A stretch of DNA of 64,000 nucleotides from JADKAV01 sp037045455 (GTDB taxonomy: Bacteria; Actinomycetota; Actinomycetes; S36-B12; UBA10799): the NCBI GenBank assembly GCA_037045455.1, contig JBAOIN010000016.1:186001-250000 (forward strand), read 5' to 3'. The position numbers were made by a program, and so were the translations under genes. Under the pieces are notes generated by a model. It worked only from the letters and a program-made list of their open reading frames with translations. It was not told the DNA's origin and did no database searches. Positions within the stretch are counted from its first letter, which is position 1, and the number at the start of each line of letters is the position of its first letter. Shown one piece after another: positions 54,375 to 64,000 of the stretch.

Positions 54375-54461
54375 CCGTGAGCGTCCTGGGCATCGGTGAG
54401 CGTCCCGGGCGCCCAAAACCCGTCCGCGGTGCTAACGGATGCCCGGAATGCTCACCGATCG
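54375..54461. repeat. 87-bp palindromic element, copy B
   Basis: Reverse complement of the element at 21159-21245 with about 11 differences; same 27-bp imperfect arms and GGGTTTT loop. It lies between the hydrolase stop and the convergent membrane-protein stop. Confidence 0.9.
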
Positions 54462-54482
54462 AAGTTGGGTAAGTCGGTGGCC

Positions 54483-55124
54483 TCAGGCGAGGAACTGGTA
54501 AGCCGTCGCCAGCATCCCCAAGTACATGAACGGGATGCCGATGATCCCGCCGATCGTGACCGGCCGCGGGTGCGGCACCCGGACCAGCGCGTAAGCCGCC
54601 AGACACAGGGCGAGTTCGGGAAGCAGGACGTACAGCGCCACACCCGCGACCTGCGCCACGCCAACCGGTTCCCACAAGGGGATCGCCGGCGCCAGCAGCT
54701 CGGCAACGGTGAACAGTGCCAGGCCGGCAGCGCCGACCGTCACGAAGCCTGCGCGAATCCCGCGGCTGTCCTCCACCTGCCGGGCCAGCATGCAGATCGG
54801 CAAGAGCGCGATCGTCCACATCCCGGCCATGAAAATGGGCATGGTTCCGATGAACGGCGAGCCGGTGTCGGGAAACCTGATCGAGCCCAGCACCGCCCCG
54901 AGGAACCAGTCCGGGAGCACCATCAGCACACTCATCGGCGCCAGAACGCACCACATGCGCCACGACGTCCGGTCGTGGGTGCGTCGGGCCACCCAGGGCA
55001 GGGCGATGTTGTACCCGAGGACGAGCAGCAGCACTTTGGCGCCGGTCTGGCCGAAGGGGATCACGAGTAGCCCGACGGCCACGAGTGCGAAGCCCGCGTG
55101 GAAGGCAACCCACACGCGCCGCAT
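54483..55124 (-). CDS. Multi-pass membrane protein of unknown function
   Basis: 213 residues with six or seven hydrophobic helices (FHAGFALVAVGLLVIPFG, VLLLVLGYNIALPWVAR, MWCVLAPMSVLMVLPDWFLGAVLG, MWTIALLPICMLARQ and others). RRTHDRTSWRMW is a cytoplasmic arginine-rich loop. The pattern GYNIALP...DWFLG...GTMPIFMAGMW recalls small integral proteins of carotenoid-type clusters, but no family is assigned. Its 3' end faces the palindromic element. Confidence 0.7.
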   Translation of the reverse strand: MRRVWVAFHAGFALVAVGLLVIPFGQTGAKVLLLVLGYNIALPWVARRTHDRTSWRMWCVLAPMSVLMVLPDWFLGAVLGSIRFPDTGSPFIGTMPIFMAGMWTIALLPICMLARQVEDSRGIRAGFVTVGAAGLALFTVAELLAPAIPLWEPVGVAQVAGVALYVLLPELALCLAAYALVRVPHPRPVTIGGIIGIPFMYLGMLATAYQFLA

Positions 55125-55204
55125 GATCGCGAGTGTGGCACAGACCCGGCGCGTCGGGAAGAAAACCGCCGCATGGCACGGTTGTCCCTTGGAAAAGGAG
55201 TGCC

Positions 55205-56385
55205 ATGAGTCTCGAGCCCTTGGTGGAGCCCGCCGCCGACCTGACGGTCGACGAGGTGAGGCGCTATAGCCGCCACATCATCATCCCCGAGGTCGGGATG
55301 GCCGGACAGAAGCGGCTGAAGAACGCCAAGGTGCTGTGTGTCGGCGCTGGCGGTCTTGGCTCCCCGGCTCTGATGTACCTGGCCGCGGCCGGCGTGGGCA
55401 CGCTCGGGATTGTCGAGTTCGACGTCGTGGACGAGTCAAACCTGCAGCGCCAGATCATCCACGGCCAGTCCGACATCGGCCGGCCGAAGGCCGAGTCGGC
55501 GCGGGATTCGGTGCACGAGATCAACCCGTTGGTCAACGTCGTGGTGCACAACGAGCGGCTGGACAACGACAACGTGCTGGAGATCTTCGCCCAGTACGAC
55601 CTGATCGTGGACGGCACCGACAACTTCGCGACCCGCTACATGGTCAACGACGCCTGCGTGCTGCTCGGACAAGCCGTACGTCTGGGGCTCGATCTTCCGC
55701 TTCGAGGGCCAGGCGTCGGTGTTCTGGGAGCCGCGACGGTCCGCTGCTACCGCTGACCTCTACCCCGAGCCGCCGCCGCCGGGCATGGTGCCGTCGTGCG
55801 CCGAGGGTGGCGTGCTGGGCGTGCTGTGCGCGTCGATCGGCTCGATCATGGGCACCGAGGCGGTCAAGCTGATCACCGGGATCGGCGAGCCGCTGCTGGG
55901 CCGGTTGATGGTCTACGACGCCCTGGACATGTCCTACCGGACGCGTCAAGATCCGCAAGCACCCGCAGACCCCGCAGATCACCGAGTTGATCGACTACGA
56001 CTACTTCTGCGGCACGATCAGCGACGAGGCGGCCGAAGCCGCCAAGGACTCGACCATCAGCGTCAAAGACCTGGCCCTGATGCTCGAGCAACGCGAGCGC
56101 GGCGAGCGGGACTTCCTGCTGGTCGACGTGCGCGAGCCCAATGAGTGGGACATCGTGAACATCCCCGGCGCGGTGCTGATGCCGAAGGGCGCAGTTCCTG
56201 TCAGGTGAGGCGCTGCAGGACGTTGCCGCAGGACAAGCAGGTCGTGCTTCTACTGCAAGGTCGGCGGGCGCTCGGCGGAGGTGCTCGCGCTGGCCAAGGC
56301 CGCCGGGTTCTCCGACGCGGTGCACGTGGGCGGCGGGGTTGTGGCCTGGGTGAATCAGATCGAGCCGGACAAGCCCAACTACTGA
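55205..56385 (+). CDS. moeZ: MoeZ-type sulfurtransferase/adenylyltransferase, eight gained bases
   Basis: The ThiF domain (RYSRHIIIPEVGMAGQKRLKNAKVLCVGAGGLGSP; DGTDNFATRY) runs to about 55669 and a rhodanese domain follows. Reading the family sequence requires skipping single bases near 55669, 55731, 55744, 55754, 55944, 56192, 56218 and 56248. This gives LLGKPYVWGSIFRFEGQASV, GPCYRDLYPEPPPPGMVPSC, TVKIRKHPQTPQITELIDYD and QVVLYCKVGGRSAEVL with the rhodanese Cys. MoeZ adenylates and thiolates ubiquitin-like sulfur carriers for molybdopterin, thiamin and cysteine synthesis. GGAAAAGGAG precedes ATG 55205. Confidence 0.9.
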
Positions 56386-56477
56386 GCCCGGCGCGGTGTC
56401 GCGATGTTGTCGCTAATCCCGGCGTGTCGTGACCACAACGGGACAGCAAGGGCAACTTCGCGACAAAACCCGGGCGC

Positions 56478-59001
56478 CTACAACAACTCGTTGCGCTGCA
56501 GGGAGTTGAACGCGAACCAGCCCGGAATCGTGGGCAGCCAGAACGTCACCAACCGGAACAGCAGCACGCTGGACACCGCGATGCCGCCCGGAATGCCGGC
56601 CGCAGTCAGACCGGCGGACAGCGCGGCTTCGACCGCACCCAAACCACCCGGCGTCGGGGCGGCTTGACCGATCGTGGCACCGGCCAGGTAGACCACGGCG
56701 ATGGCGGCCAGCGGAGCAGACCCGCCGAACGCCCAGACGCAGGCGACCAGACAAATGATGTAGCCGAGGTTGAGCAGCACGATGCCGCCGACACCCACCG
56801 CGAGTTTGCGGGGTTGCTGGACGAGGGTGAGCAGTCGCGGCCCCACCTGCTGGAAGATCGGGCGGATGCGCCGCGTGATCCAACGCCGGGTCCATGGCAG
56901 CAACAGCAGGATCACCGCAGCGACTAACCCCCCAATCAGGACGAAGACGGCCCACGACGGTGGTGTGAAGTCGCTCTCCTGCCGGGTTCCGGCGATCAGT
57001 CCGAAGCCCAGAAGCAGCAGCAGGTGGACCACGAACGCCATCACCTGCGAGACGCCGACGCTGGCCGCTCCCAGAGCCGGGATTGACGCCCGCGCGCTGG
57101 AGGTAACGCAGGTTCACGGCGACCGCGCCCAGCGTCGGGGGCGAGATCAGCGTCGCGAAAGAGGCGGCCAACTGCGCCTGCAGCGTGCGGAAGAACTGCA
57201 GCCGCTCGGGGACGAAGCCCTCCAATGCCATGGTGGCTGCTATGTAGGTCAGGCCGGACAGCAGCAGCCCGACGAAGGCCCAGCCCCAGGACGCCTGCGA
57301 GATAAGTTCCGGCAGGTTCACCTGCGCGAGCTGGGTGAGCAGGATGTAGCCCGCAACCGTCCCGGCGACCAGCGTGAACAGCATCTTCGGCCGCAGCCGC
57401 TCGAACTCGACCTGCTCCGGGTTGGGGTTCGGCGACAGCTCGATGAGCAGGTCGCGCAACTGCACCAGGATGTCCTTGCGCTTGCGGATGGCTCGGCGGG
57501 TTTCGTTGGACAGTGCGATCGGTTGCAGCACCCCGAGCGCCTTGACCAGGCGCAGGGGGCCGAGTACGCGCTGTCCGGAAGCCACGGCGCGGTTGGGGCT
57601 GGTCAACAGAGACAGCGTGCACAGCAGTTCAGCCAGGTCCAGTCGCATCGCGACATCGCTGGCGGCGATCGCTCCGTCGTCGGTGTGCAGCAGCCAGATC
57701 TTGCCTTGCTCGTCGCGCAGCAGATGTTCGGCGGTCAGGGAGCGGTGGGTGATGCCCCGGTCGTGCAACTCACGCAGTGCCCGCCAGGCGTTGTCGAGTT
57801 CGGAGTCCGACAGGTCCGCGCCGATCTGCGCGAACGTCTTGCCGTTGATCCGGGGGAAGGCCAGCAGTGCCGCGTCCTCGTCGATCTGCACCGCGGCCAG
57901 CAGCGGTGGCGTGGGAGCGCCGGCAGCTATCGCCGCATAGGCCTGCAACGCCGTGCGCTCCAGCCGCCGGCGCATGCTCAAGCGCGAAGGGGCGCTGTCG
58001 TCGCGCACCCGCAGCGTTCGCCAGAAACTGGCCGCGACCCCCGCACCTTCGAGATCGCGATCCAGGACCAGCACGTTCAGGGTTTCGGCGGCCCGGGTCG
58101 TTGCGACGTAGCGACGGCCCGCGCTGAACTCGCGATGGGCGCGCAGCACGGTGACCGGGTAGCCCACTTCTTCCAGAGCCGTAGCCACGGCCAGTCCGCT
58201 GGGGCGGGTGGTCGGCGTGCCGAGGGTGTATCGCATGGCCAGGCCGACGGCCCATCCCATCAGGATCGACAGGGCCAGCGCCGTGGCAGTGATGCCACCG
58301 GTGACGATGTTGGCCAGCACGATGGCGGCCACGACGAGGATCGAGATCGGACCGAAGCGGGGCCGTTCCACCAGCCGGGAGATGGTGATGAACGCGACCA
58401 GCCCGGCCAGGATCGCGCTGAGCGGCGGCAGTTGGCCGGGGGTTTCCTGGCCGGTGAGCGTGAGCAGCAACCGCGGGTTCGGGTAGCGGGTGATGATCCA
58501 GGCGATCACCGAGGTCAGGACCACCGCAACGGCGAGTCCGGCCAGGGCTTCGGCCAGCATGCGGCCGCGTCGCCGCACCATGAGGTCGAAGGCCGCCGCG
58601 AGCGGCAGGGCCAGGACGCCGAGCAGCCCGATCACGTTCGCCGCCACGACGATCAGCCCGGGGATGCGGTCGGAGGCCTCGGTCAGGTCGCTCTCCAGAC
58701 CGGCCGCCGTGGCTGAAGCGAAGTAGGCGATCGCCAGGATCAATGCGGCTGTCCCGAAGGCGACCACCAGGCGCAGCAGGTCGATCGGGCGGCGCAGCCG
58801 GCGCGGGATGACGTCGGCCTCGATCACCACCGTCTCGAGGTCGGCTTGGCGTGCGGGTTCCGGGGGGATCGGGGCGGGTTCGCTGGGGGCTTCCGGTTCG
58901 GCCGGAACGGCCACCGGAGCCGGCGGTTCGGCCGGGGCGAACGGACTCGTCGCGGGCACGGGGTCATCCCCGTTCAGCCGGACAGTCGGGTCGCCACTCA
59001 C
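56478..59001 (-). CDS. Pseudokinase fused to a flippase-like (UPF0104) membrane domain, one frameshift
   Basis: About 840 residues from GTG 59001. An acidic, proline-rich N-terminus, then about six helices (60-260), a kinase-like lobe (about 290-480) and a second membrane half (from about 520) of the lysylphosphatidylglycerol synthase/UPF0104 family (QAAPTPGGLGAVEAALSAGLTAAG). The kinase-like part has HRSLTAEHLL where active kinases have HRDxxxxN, and HTDDG for DFG. One gained base at GGG 57079-57081 (plus) breaks the frame; removal gives GVNPALGAASVGVSQVMAF. It probably moves or senses a lipid; ATP use by the lobe is doubtful. Confidence 0.85.
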
Positions 59002-59056
59002 AGATGCATGGTGTCAGATTCCGCTGTGGGCGCCCCCGCCCGTGCCGATATCAATG

Positions 59057-59096
59057 ATGTGCCTAGCGGGGGCGAATCCTTGTCGCTGGGGCACAT
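59057..59096. repeat. ATGTGCC hairpin, copy 1
   Basis: ATGTGCC (59057-59063) pairs with GGCACAT (59090-59096), with AGCG/CGCT inside. It shares GTCGCTGGGGCACATTG with copy 2 about 100 bp downstream. Confidence 0.6.
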
Positions 59097-59160
59097 TGCC
59101 GAGGGGTTCACGCCGTCGCCCGCCGAACGCACGATCAGTGGGCACGCTGGCGTTTGAACG

Positions 59161-59199
59161 ATGTGCCCGCCGGACCAGATTCTCGTCGCTGGGGCACAT
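59161..59199. repeat. ATGTGCC hairpin, copy 2
   Basis: ATGTGCCC (59161-59168) pairs with GGGCACAT (59192-59199). Direct repeat of the element at 59057, both in the 252-bp gap between divergent genes that include adnA. Confidence 0.65.
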
Positions 59200-59253
59200 T
59201 GTTGAACTCTGGGCGCAAGACCGGCCAGACGTGTCAAACCCGTGTGATGTCCT

Positions 59254-62200
59254 ATGAACATGCCCACCCCGATCCAGTTGCGCTGGCCCTCGCCGCGAGC
59301 GGCGCAGTGGCGCCCGGATCCCGCGCAACAGGCGGTGATCGCGCATGACCGCGGGCACCTGCGGGTGCTGGCGGGACCGGGAACGGGCAAGACCAGCGTC
59401 ATCGTGGCCGCCGTCCGGGAGCGGATCGAGCGCGGGGAGCCGGCCGGCTCGATGCTCGTGCTGACCTACGGACGGATGGCCGCGCAGGAGTTGCGGCAGC
59501 GGCTGACGGTAGGGGCGACTGCCGTGCCGGTGGCCACTACGTTCCACGCGCTGGCCCGGCGGTTGCTGATGAGCAGCGATCCCAGGCTGCGGCTGATGGG
59601 CGCACCCGAGCAGGAGTCGGTCCTGCGCGAGATCGTGCGGGTCAGTAAACACCTGCCTGTCGAACTCGAACCGGCCCGGCACAGCCGCGGTCTCACCGAG
59701 CAGGTCCGCGCATTCATCGCCGCGGCGCAGTCCCGGGGCGTGGCCCCGGACGAGCTGGACCTCGGCGATCCGCTGGCCAGGGCGGCGGCGCTGGTCTACG
59801 GCGAATACCTGGACGTGATCGGGCTGGCTGGCAACCTGGATTATGCCGAACTGATCCGGCGGGCCACGCGGTTGATCGCCGACGACCCGCCCGCCTCGGT
59901 GCGGGCGCTGGACACGATCTTCGTCGACGAATACCAGGACACTGACCCTGCACAAGTCCGCTTTCTGCAGCAGCTCGCGGCGCACGGCGCGAACGTGGTC
60001 GCGGTGGGCGACCCGGATCAGGCGATCTACGGCTTCCGGGGGGCCGACGCAGATGGTCTGCTGCGCTTCGACGAGGTGTTTGCGCAGCCCTCCTGCACGA
60101 CGATCGCACTGGAAACCACCCGCCGCTTCGGTCCACAGCTGGCCGACGTGGCGACCCGGGTCGTACCCCGCAACGCACTGGGCAGCGTCGGGGTACAGCA
60201 GACCCAGCGCCACCGGCGGCCGACCCCTGCTGGGCCTGCGGGCAAAGCCGCCTTCCGCGTGTACGAGTCGGAAGCCGCGCAGGCCGACCACATCGCTGAC
60301 CTGCTCCGCCGCGTACATGCGGGGTCGTCGGAGGTGTTCGATGTCCAACTGGATTGGTCGCAGATGGCCGTGCTCGTGCGTTCTGGCAGCCGTGACCTGC
60401 CATCGTTGCAGCGAGCATTGACTGCTGCAGGCATCCCGGTGCAGATCCCCCAGGACGACATTCCCGTCGCCCGGATGCCCGCAGTCCGCCCCCTGCTGGA
60501 CGTGTTGAAGGCCGCGGCCGGAGCCGATGGCGGGCTTACCGGTGACCGTGCCTCAGATCTGCTGCAGTCACCGCTGGTGGGCCTGACAGCGCGCGATGTC
60601 ACCAAGATCGGCCGCTTGCTGCGCCGAGAGGCCGCGGCCACAGGGGCGACGCCAGCCTCCTCCGCCGAGCTGATCGCCGCGGCGCTCAATGACGCGGATT
60701 TGCTCGCTCCGCTGCCTGAGGGCCTTGCTGTTCCGGCCGGGCGGCTGGCTGGGTTGTTGGAGCAGGTGCGGGCCCAGATCCACGCGGGAGAACCGCCGTC
60801 AGCATTGCTGGACCTCATCTGGAACGCCACGCCCTGGCCACGGCGCCTGCGCCGGGATGCCCTCGGCGGTGGCCGCCGGGCTCTGGACGCCGACGCAGTG
60901 CTTGATGCTGTGATGGAACTGTTCGTCCTGGCCGAGCGCTCCGACGAGGCGTTCGAACAGGTCCGCTCGGTCGAGCAGTTCTTGGCGCAACTGGAGGATC
61001 AGGCCATCCCGGCCGCGCCCGACCAGCAACGGGCCACCTCCCGCCCGGCCGTCGCGCTGCTCACGGCGCACCGGGCCAAGGGAAGTCAGTGGCCGCTGGT
61101 GATCGTGGCCGGTGTTCAGGAGGGACTGTGGCCGGATCTGCGTCCGCGACCAGCACTTCTGACCGGGGGTGGCGGCGACCGTTGGCGCAGCCAGCAGATG
61201 CTCGACGAGCGCAGGTTGTTCTTCGTGGCGTGTACCCGTGCGTCACAAGCGCTACTGGTGTGTGCCGTGAAGAGCAGCGCGGAGGACGGGCTGCAACCCT
61301 CGCCGTTCCTGAGCCTGGCCGCAGGTGAGCAACCCGTCATCGAGGTGCCCGGTCGGCCGCGCCGGCCCTTGACCCCGGTCGGTGTGGTGGCCGGCCTGCG
61401 GCAGATCCTGCTGGACCCGGTGAGTAGCCCGGCCCTTCGGGTAGCGGTCTGGGAACGGCTGCTGGATCTGGCCGATCGCCGTGACGACCACGGCCGCCGG
61501 GTCTTCCCGTGGGCTGACCCTGTGAGGTGGTGGGGTCATCGGGACTGGACGGTCAGCGAGCGCCCGTGGCAGCCACCCGATCAGCCACTGGTGCTGTCCG
61601 CCTCCGGGGTTGAGTCCTACGTCACCTGCCCCCGGCGCTGGTTCCTGCAGAAGCGGGTCAAGGCCGACGAGGTGGCGAGCACCAGGATGGCCTTCGGTTC
61701 GCTGCTACATCTGTGCGCCGAGGCCGTGGCGGGCGGTGTGCTCGAACCCGACGAGCAACAGATCGCCGAGGTCCTCGACCAGGTCTGGACAGCGATCGGC
61801 TATGCGCCGGGATGGCAGGAGCGCTACGAGCGGGAGGAGGCCCAACAGGCCACCAGGCGGCTGCTCACCTGGCTCAAGAACACCCCCGGTGAGTTCGTCG
61901 GTGCGGAGCAGGAGTTCGACGTGCCCGTCGCCTTGGACGGCGATGAGACCGTAACGCTCAAGGGCGCCGTCGACCGCATCGACCGGGTGGGCGACCAGTT
62001 GCTGATCACTGACTTCAAGACAGGCAAGCCCGTCACCCACAAGGCTGCCGAGGAGCACATCCAGCTCGGGTTGTATCGGTGGGTGGCTGAACTCGGCGGA
62101 CTCGGGGTGCCGCAGGACGCGATCGCGCAGTTGCTATACGTGCGGCACGACGCTCCGGCCAAGCACGCGGAACTAGGCGCGAAAGCCCTTGTTCAGGACA

Positions 62201-62355
62201 CCCCGGACCTGGGCTGGGTTCAGCCGGTAGTGGACGCCACTGCTGCCGGGATCCGCGCCCAACTGGCTCCGGCCCGGCCTGGGGACCACTGCCGGTTCTG
62301 CACGTTCCAGAGTTCGTGTCCGGCCCGTCCAGAGGGGCTGGAGGTGGCGCCATGA
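59254..62355 (+). CDS. adnA: AdnA-like UvrD-family helicase with RecB-type nuclease
   Basis: 1033 residues. Walker A LAGPGTGKTS at about residue 42, motif II FVDEYQDTDPAQ, GDPDQAIYGFRGAD and a motif VI-type VALLTAHRAKGSQWPLV. The C-terminal PD-(D/E)XK nuclease has CPRRWFLQK, STRMAFGSLLH, the catalytic LLITDFKTGKP and a cysteine set C...HCRFCTFQSSCP that would hold a [4Fe-4S] cluster. AdnA pairs with AdnB to resect double-strand breaks in actinobacteria in place of RecBCD. The ATGA overlap with the next gene shows coupling. Confidence 0.92.
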   Translation: MNMPTPIQLRWPSPRAAQWRPDPAQQAVIAHDRGHLRVLAGPGTGKTSVIVAAVRERIERGEPAGSMLVLTYGRMAAQELRQRLTVGATAVPVATTFHALARRLLMSSDPRLRLMGAPEQESVLREIVRVSKHLPVELEPARHSRGLTEQVRAFIAAAQSRGVAPDELDLGDPLARAAALVYGEYLDVIGLAGNLDYAELIRRATRLIADDPPASVRALDTIFVDEYQDTDPAQVRFLQQLAAHGANVVAVGDPDQAIYGFRGADADGLLRFDEVFAQPSCTTIALETTRRFGPQLADVATRVVPRNALGSVGVQQTQRHRRPTPAGPAGKAAFRVYESEAAQADHIADLLRRVHAGSSEVFDVQLDWSQMAVLVRSGSRDLPSLQRALTAAGIPVQIPQDDIPVARMPAVRPLLDVLKAAAGADGGLTGDRASDLLQSPLVGLTARDVTKIGRLLRREAAATGATPASSAELIAAALNDADLLAPLPEGLAVPAGRLAGLLEQVRAQIHAGEPPSALLDLIWNATPWPRRLRRDALGGGRRALDADAVLDAVMELFVLAERSDEAFEQVRSVEQFLAQLEDQAIPAAPDQQRATSRPAVALLTAHRAKGSQWPLVIVAGVQEGLWPDLRPRPALLTGGGGDRWRSQQMLDERRLFFVACTRASQALLVCAVKSSAEDGLQPSPFLSLAAGEQPVIEVPGRPRRPLTPVGVVAGLRQILLDPVSSPALRVAVWERLLDLADRRDDHGRRVFPWADPVRWWGHRDWTVSERPWQPPDQPLVLSASGVESYVTCPRRWFLQKRVKADEVASTRMAFGSLLHLCAEAVAGGVLEPDEQQIAEVLDQVWTAIGYAPGWQERYEREEAQQATRRLLTWLKNTPGEFVGAEQEFDVPVALDGDETVTLKGAVDRIDRVGDQLLITDFKTGKPVTHKAAEEHIQLGLYRWVAELGGLGVPQDAIAQLLYVRHDAPAKHAELGAKALVQDTPDLGWVQPVVDATAAGIRAQLAPARPGDHCRFCTFQSSCPARPEGLEVAP

Positions 62356-64000
62356 ACCGCGAGCAGATGCAGGCCATCCTCGGCTTCTTGCCCAGTGACG
62401 AGCAGTGGGCCGCCATCACGGCACCGCTGGACGCTCCGATGCTGGTGCTAGCGGGCGCCGGTTCCGGCAAGACCGCGGTGATGTCGGCCCGGATCGTCTG
62501 GGCGGTGAGTACCGGCCGGATTGCACCTGAACAGGTCCTGGGCCTGACGTTCACGCACAAAGCCGCGGGCGAACTGGCCACCCGTACCCGTACGTATCTG
62601 GACGCGCTGCACCTCAGTGAGGACACGGGTGATCCGGCGATTTCGACGTTCCACGCGTTTGCTGTCGATCTCATCGCCGAGTTCGGCCTACTCGCCGCAG
62701 CCGAACCGTCGGCGACGCTGCTGAGCCCGACCGACCTCGCGCAGGCGACGTTCCGCAGCGTGGTGGGCAGCCGGGTACCCTGCGAGGACTTCGGCACCGG
62801 CCACATCGACACCGTGCGCCAGCGCGTCCAGTCGCTGGACGAGCAGTTGTCCGAGCATCTGTGCGCGCCCGAGGACTTACGGAAGTTCGATCGCCAGCTG
62901 ATCGAGGACCTCGCCACGCAGTCGGGAGCGGACGCCCAGAAGACCGTGCTCGCCTCGCGGCGCCGGATCCTCGCATCACAGGTCGTCGAGGAGGTCCGGG
63001 CGGACCGGGCGGCCAGCGCGCAGGTGGGTTTCGCCGATCTCATGCGGCTGGCGGCGTTGATCAGCCGCATGCCTCTGGTCAGCGCGCAGTTGCGCGAGCG
63101 GTACCGAATGGTGCTGGTGGATGAGTACCAGGACACCAGCGTCGCACAGGCCGATGTGCTCGCCTCGCTGTTCGGATCCGGTCACCCCCTGACTGCCGTC
63201 GGTGACCCGCTGCAGGCCATCTACGGATGGCGGGGGGCCTCTGTGGCCAACATTGACGGCTTCCCGCAGGCGTTCGGGGCCCGGGTGCGGCCGTTGACGG
63301 TGAACCGTCGCTCGGGGGAGCGCATCCTGGACGCCGCCAACGCGGTCGCGACGCCGGTCCGGGCCCAGCATCCCGGGGTGGAGGTTCTGCGGCCCGGCGG
63401 CGACGACGTCGGACAGGTTGTGGCAGGCATGTTCGCCACGTTCGCGGAGGAGACTGCGTGGCTGCTCGAGCAGATCCACGGGCAGCTCGACGGGGGTCGC
63501 CCACCCGAGGAGATCGCGGTCTTGTGCCGGACGAACAAGGACGTCGCCGAGATCGCCGCGGCCATGCGAGCGGCGGGCATTCCCACGGCCGCCGCTGCGT
63601 TGGGCTCGGTGCTACACATGCCCGAAGTCGTCGAAGTGCTCAGCGTCCTGCGCGTGCTGCAAACCGGCGACAACGCGGCGCTGGTGCGGCTGCTGACCGG
63701 TCCCCAATGGCGGATCGGCACCGAGGACCTGGCGGCCTTGGGATCCCGTGCCCGAGGCTTCCTGGACGCCGGCAGGAACGAGCCCGGGACCTTCGACGAG
63801 CGTGTGCAAGAGGCGGTGACCGGTGTCGACCCGGTCGAGGTCGTGACCCTGCTCGAGGCCGTGTACGACCCAGGGCCGGCCGTCAGCGAGGACGCCCGCG
63901 CTCGACTCGCGCAGCTTGCCGCCCAGTTGGATGCCATCCGTCCCGCGCTGGCGGCTGGTGTCGAGGAGGCGGCGCATCGCACCGTCGAGGTGACCGGGCT
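62352..64000 (+). CDS. adnB: AdnB-like UvrD-family helicase (cut by window edge)
   Basis: At least 549 residues, open to the edge. Walker A LAGAGSGKTAV, motif Ia LTFTHKAAGELATR, motif II VLVDEYQDTSVAQADV, GDPLQAIYGWRGAS and motif IV-type EIAVLCRTN are complete. It starts in the ATGA overlap with adnA. The C-terminal helicase motifs and nuclease expected of AdnB lie beyond base 64000. It is the second motor of the break-resection complex. Confidence 0.9.
   Translation, partial: MNREQMQAILGFLPSDEQWAAITAPLDAPMLVLAGAGSGKTAVMSARIVWAVSTGRIAPEQVLGLTFTHKAAGELATRTRTYLDALHLSEDTGDPAISTFHAFAVDLIAEFGLLAAAEPSATLLSPTDLAQATFRSVVGSRVPCEDFGTGHIDTVRQRVQSLDEQLSEHLCAPEDLRKFDRQLIEDLATQSGADAQKTVLASRRRILASQVVEEVRADRAASAQVGFADLMRLAALISRMPLVSAQLRERYRMVLVDEYQDTSVAQADVLASLFGSGHPLTAVGDPLQAIYGWRGASVANIDGFPQAFGARVRPLTVNRRSGERILDAANAVATPVRAQHPGVEVLRPGGDDVGQVVAGMFATFAEETAWLLEQIHGQLDGGRPPEEIAVLCRTNKDVAEIAAAMRAAGIPTAAAALGSVLHMPEVVEVLSVLRVLQTGDNAALVRLLTGPQWRIGTEDLAALGSRARGFLDAGRNEPGTFDERVQEAVTGVDPVEVVTLLEAVYDPGPAVSEDARARLAQLAAQLDAIRPALAAGVEEAAHRTVEVTG

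Overview
The window is 64 kb of high-GC DNA with dense, mostly short-spaced genes on both strands. Gene content points to an actinomycete outside the mycobacteria: a mycothiol-type deacetylase (mshB), DUF222/HNH endonuclease, DUF3117, DUF3107, FolP2-type pterin synthase homologue, actinobacterial 7Fe ferredoxin next to a DapC-type aminotransferase, and AdnA/AdnB helicase-nucleases. From memory of gene order, 25-38 kb resembles the M. tuberculosis Rv1201c-Rv1232c region (dapD, dapE, LOG, folP2, DUF3117, O-methyltransferase, htrA, tatB, mrp, MgtE-like). 49-64 kb resembles Rv3213c-Rv3201c (ParA, RhlE, ferritin-like, DUF3107, TetR, hydrolase, moeZ, adnA, adnB).

Layout. 0-10 kb: accessory genes (P-loop kinase, YCII, PIN toxin, PEP-mutase-like, AAA ATPase, DUF6941, HNH, secreted protein, zinc-ribbon membrane protein, quinone oxidoreductase, GDPD). 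10-16 kb: a complete peptide ABC importer (SBP, two permeases, two ATPases). 16-21 kb: S9 peptidase, mshB, FtsH-like protease. 21-27 kb: flavin reductase, ferredoxin, dapC, citrate synthase, hemerythrin, dapD, dapE (lysine/peptidoglycan precursor branch around central metabolism). 27-40 kb: GH25 lysozyme, LOG, folP2, DivIVA-like, SRPBCC, DUF3117, leucyl aminopeptidase, O-methyltransferase, HtrA, TatB, Mrp, DUF1003, MgtE-like, lipoprotein, EamA, CitE-like lyase. 40-48 kb: two translationally coupled secreted glycosidase-like paralogues, acyl-CoA dehydrogenase, L-2-hydroxyglutarate oxidase-like, stress protein, collagen-like protein, anti-sigma-type ATPase. 48-64 kb: the ParA-to-AdnB block, including a pseudokinase-flippase fusion.

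Three signals go beyond the gene list. (1) About 21 genes have a TANNNT hexamer exactly 6-7 nt before the start codon and usually no Shine-Dalgarno, a leaderless-promoter signature that also fixes several starts. (2) There are several families of structured intergenic DNA: two four-copy tandem arrays grown from intrinsic terminators of identical geometry, an 87-bp palindromic element in two inverted copies 33 kb apart, paired hairpins with compensatory base changes, and several long-arm palindromes. (3) About 21 frameshifts, nearly all single-base insertions, break conserved genes and cluster at 52-57 kb. They look like insertion-biased sequencing error, so the affected genes are annotated across the break. 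No rRNA, tRNA, CRISPR array or recognisable insertion sequence was seen.
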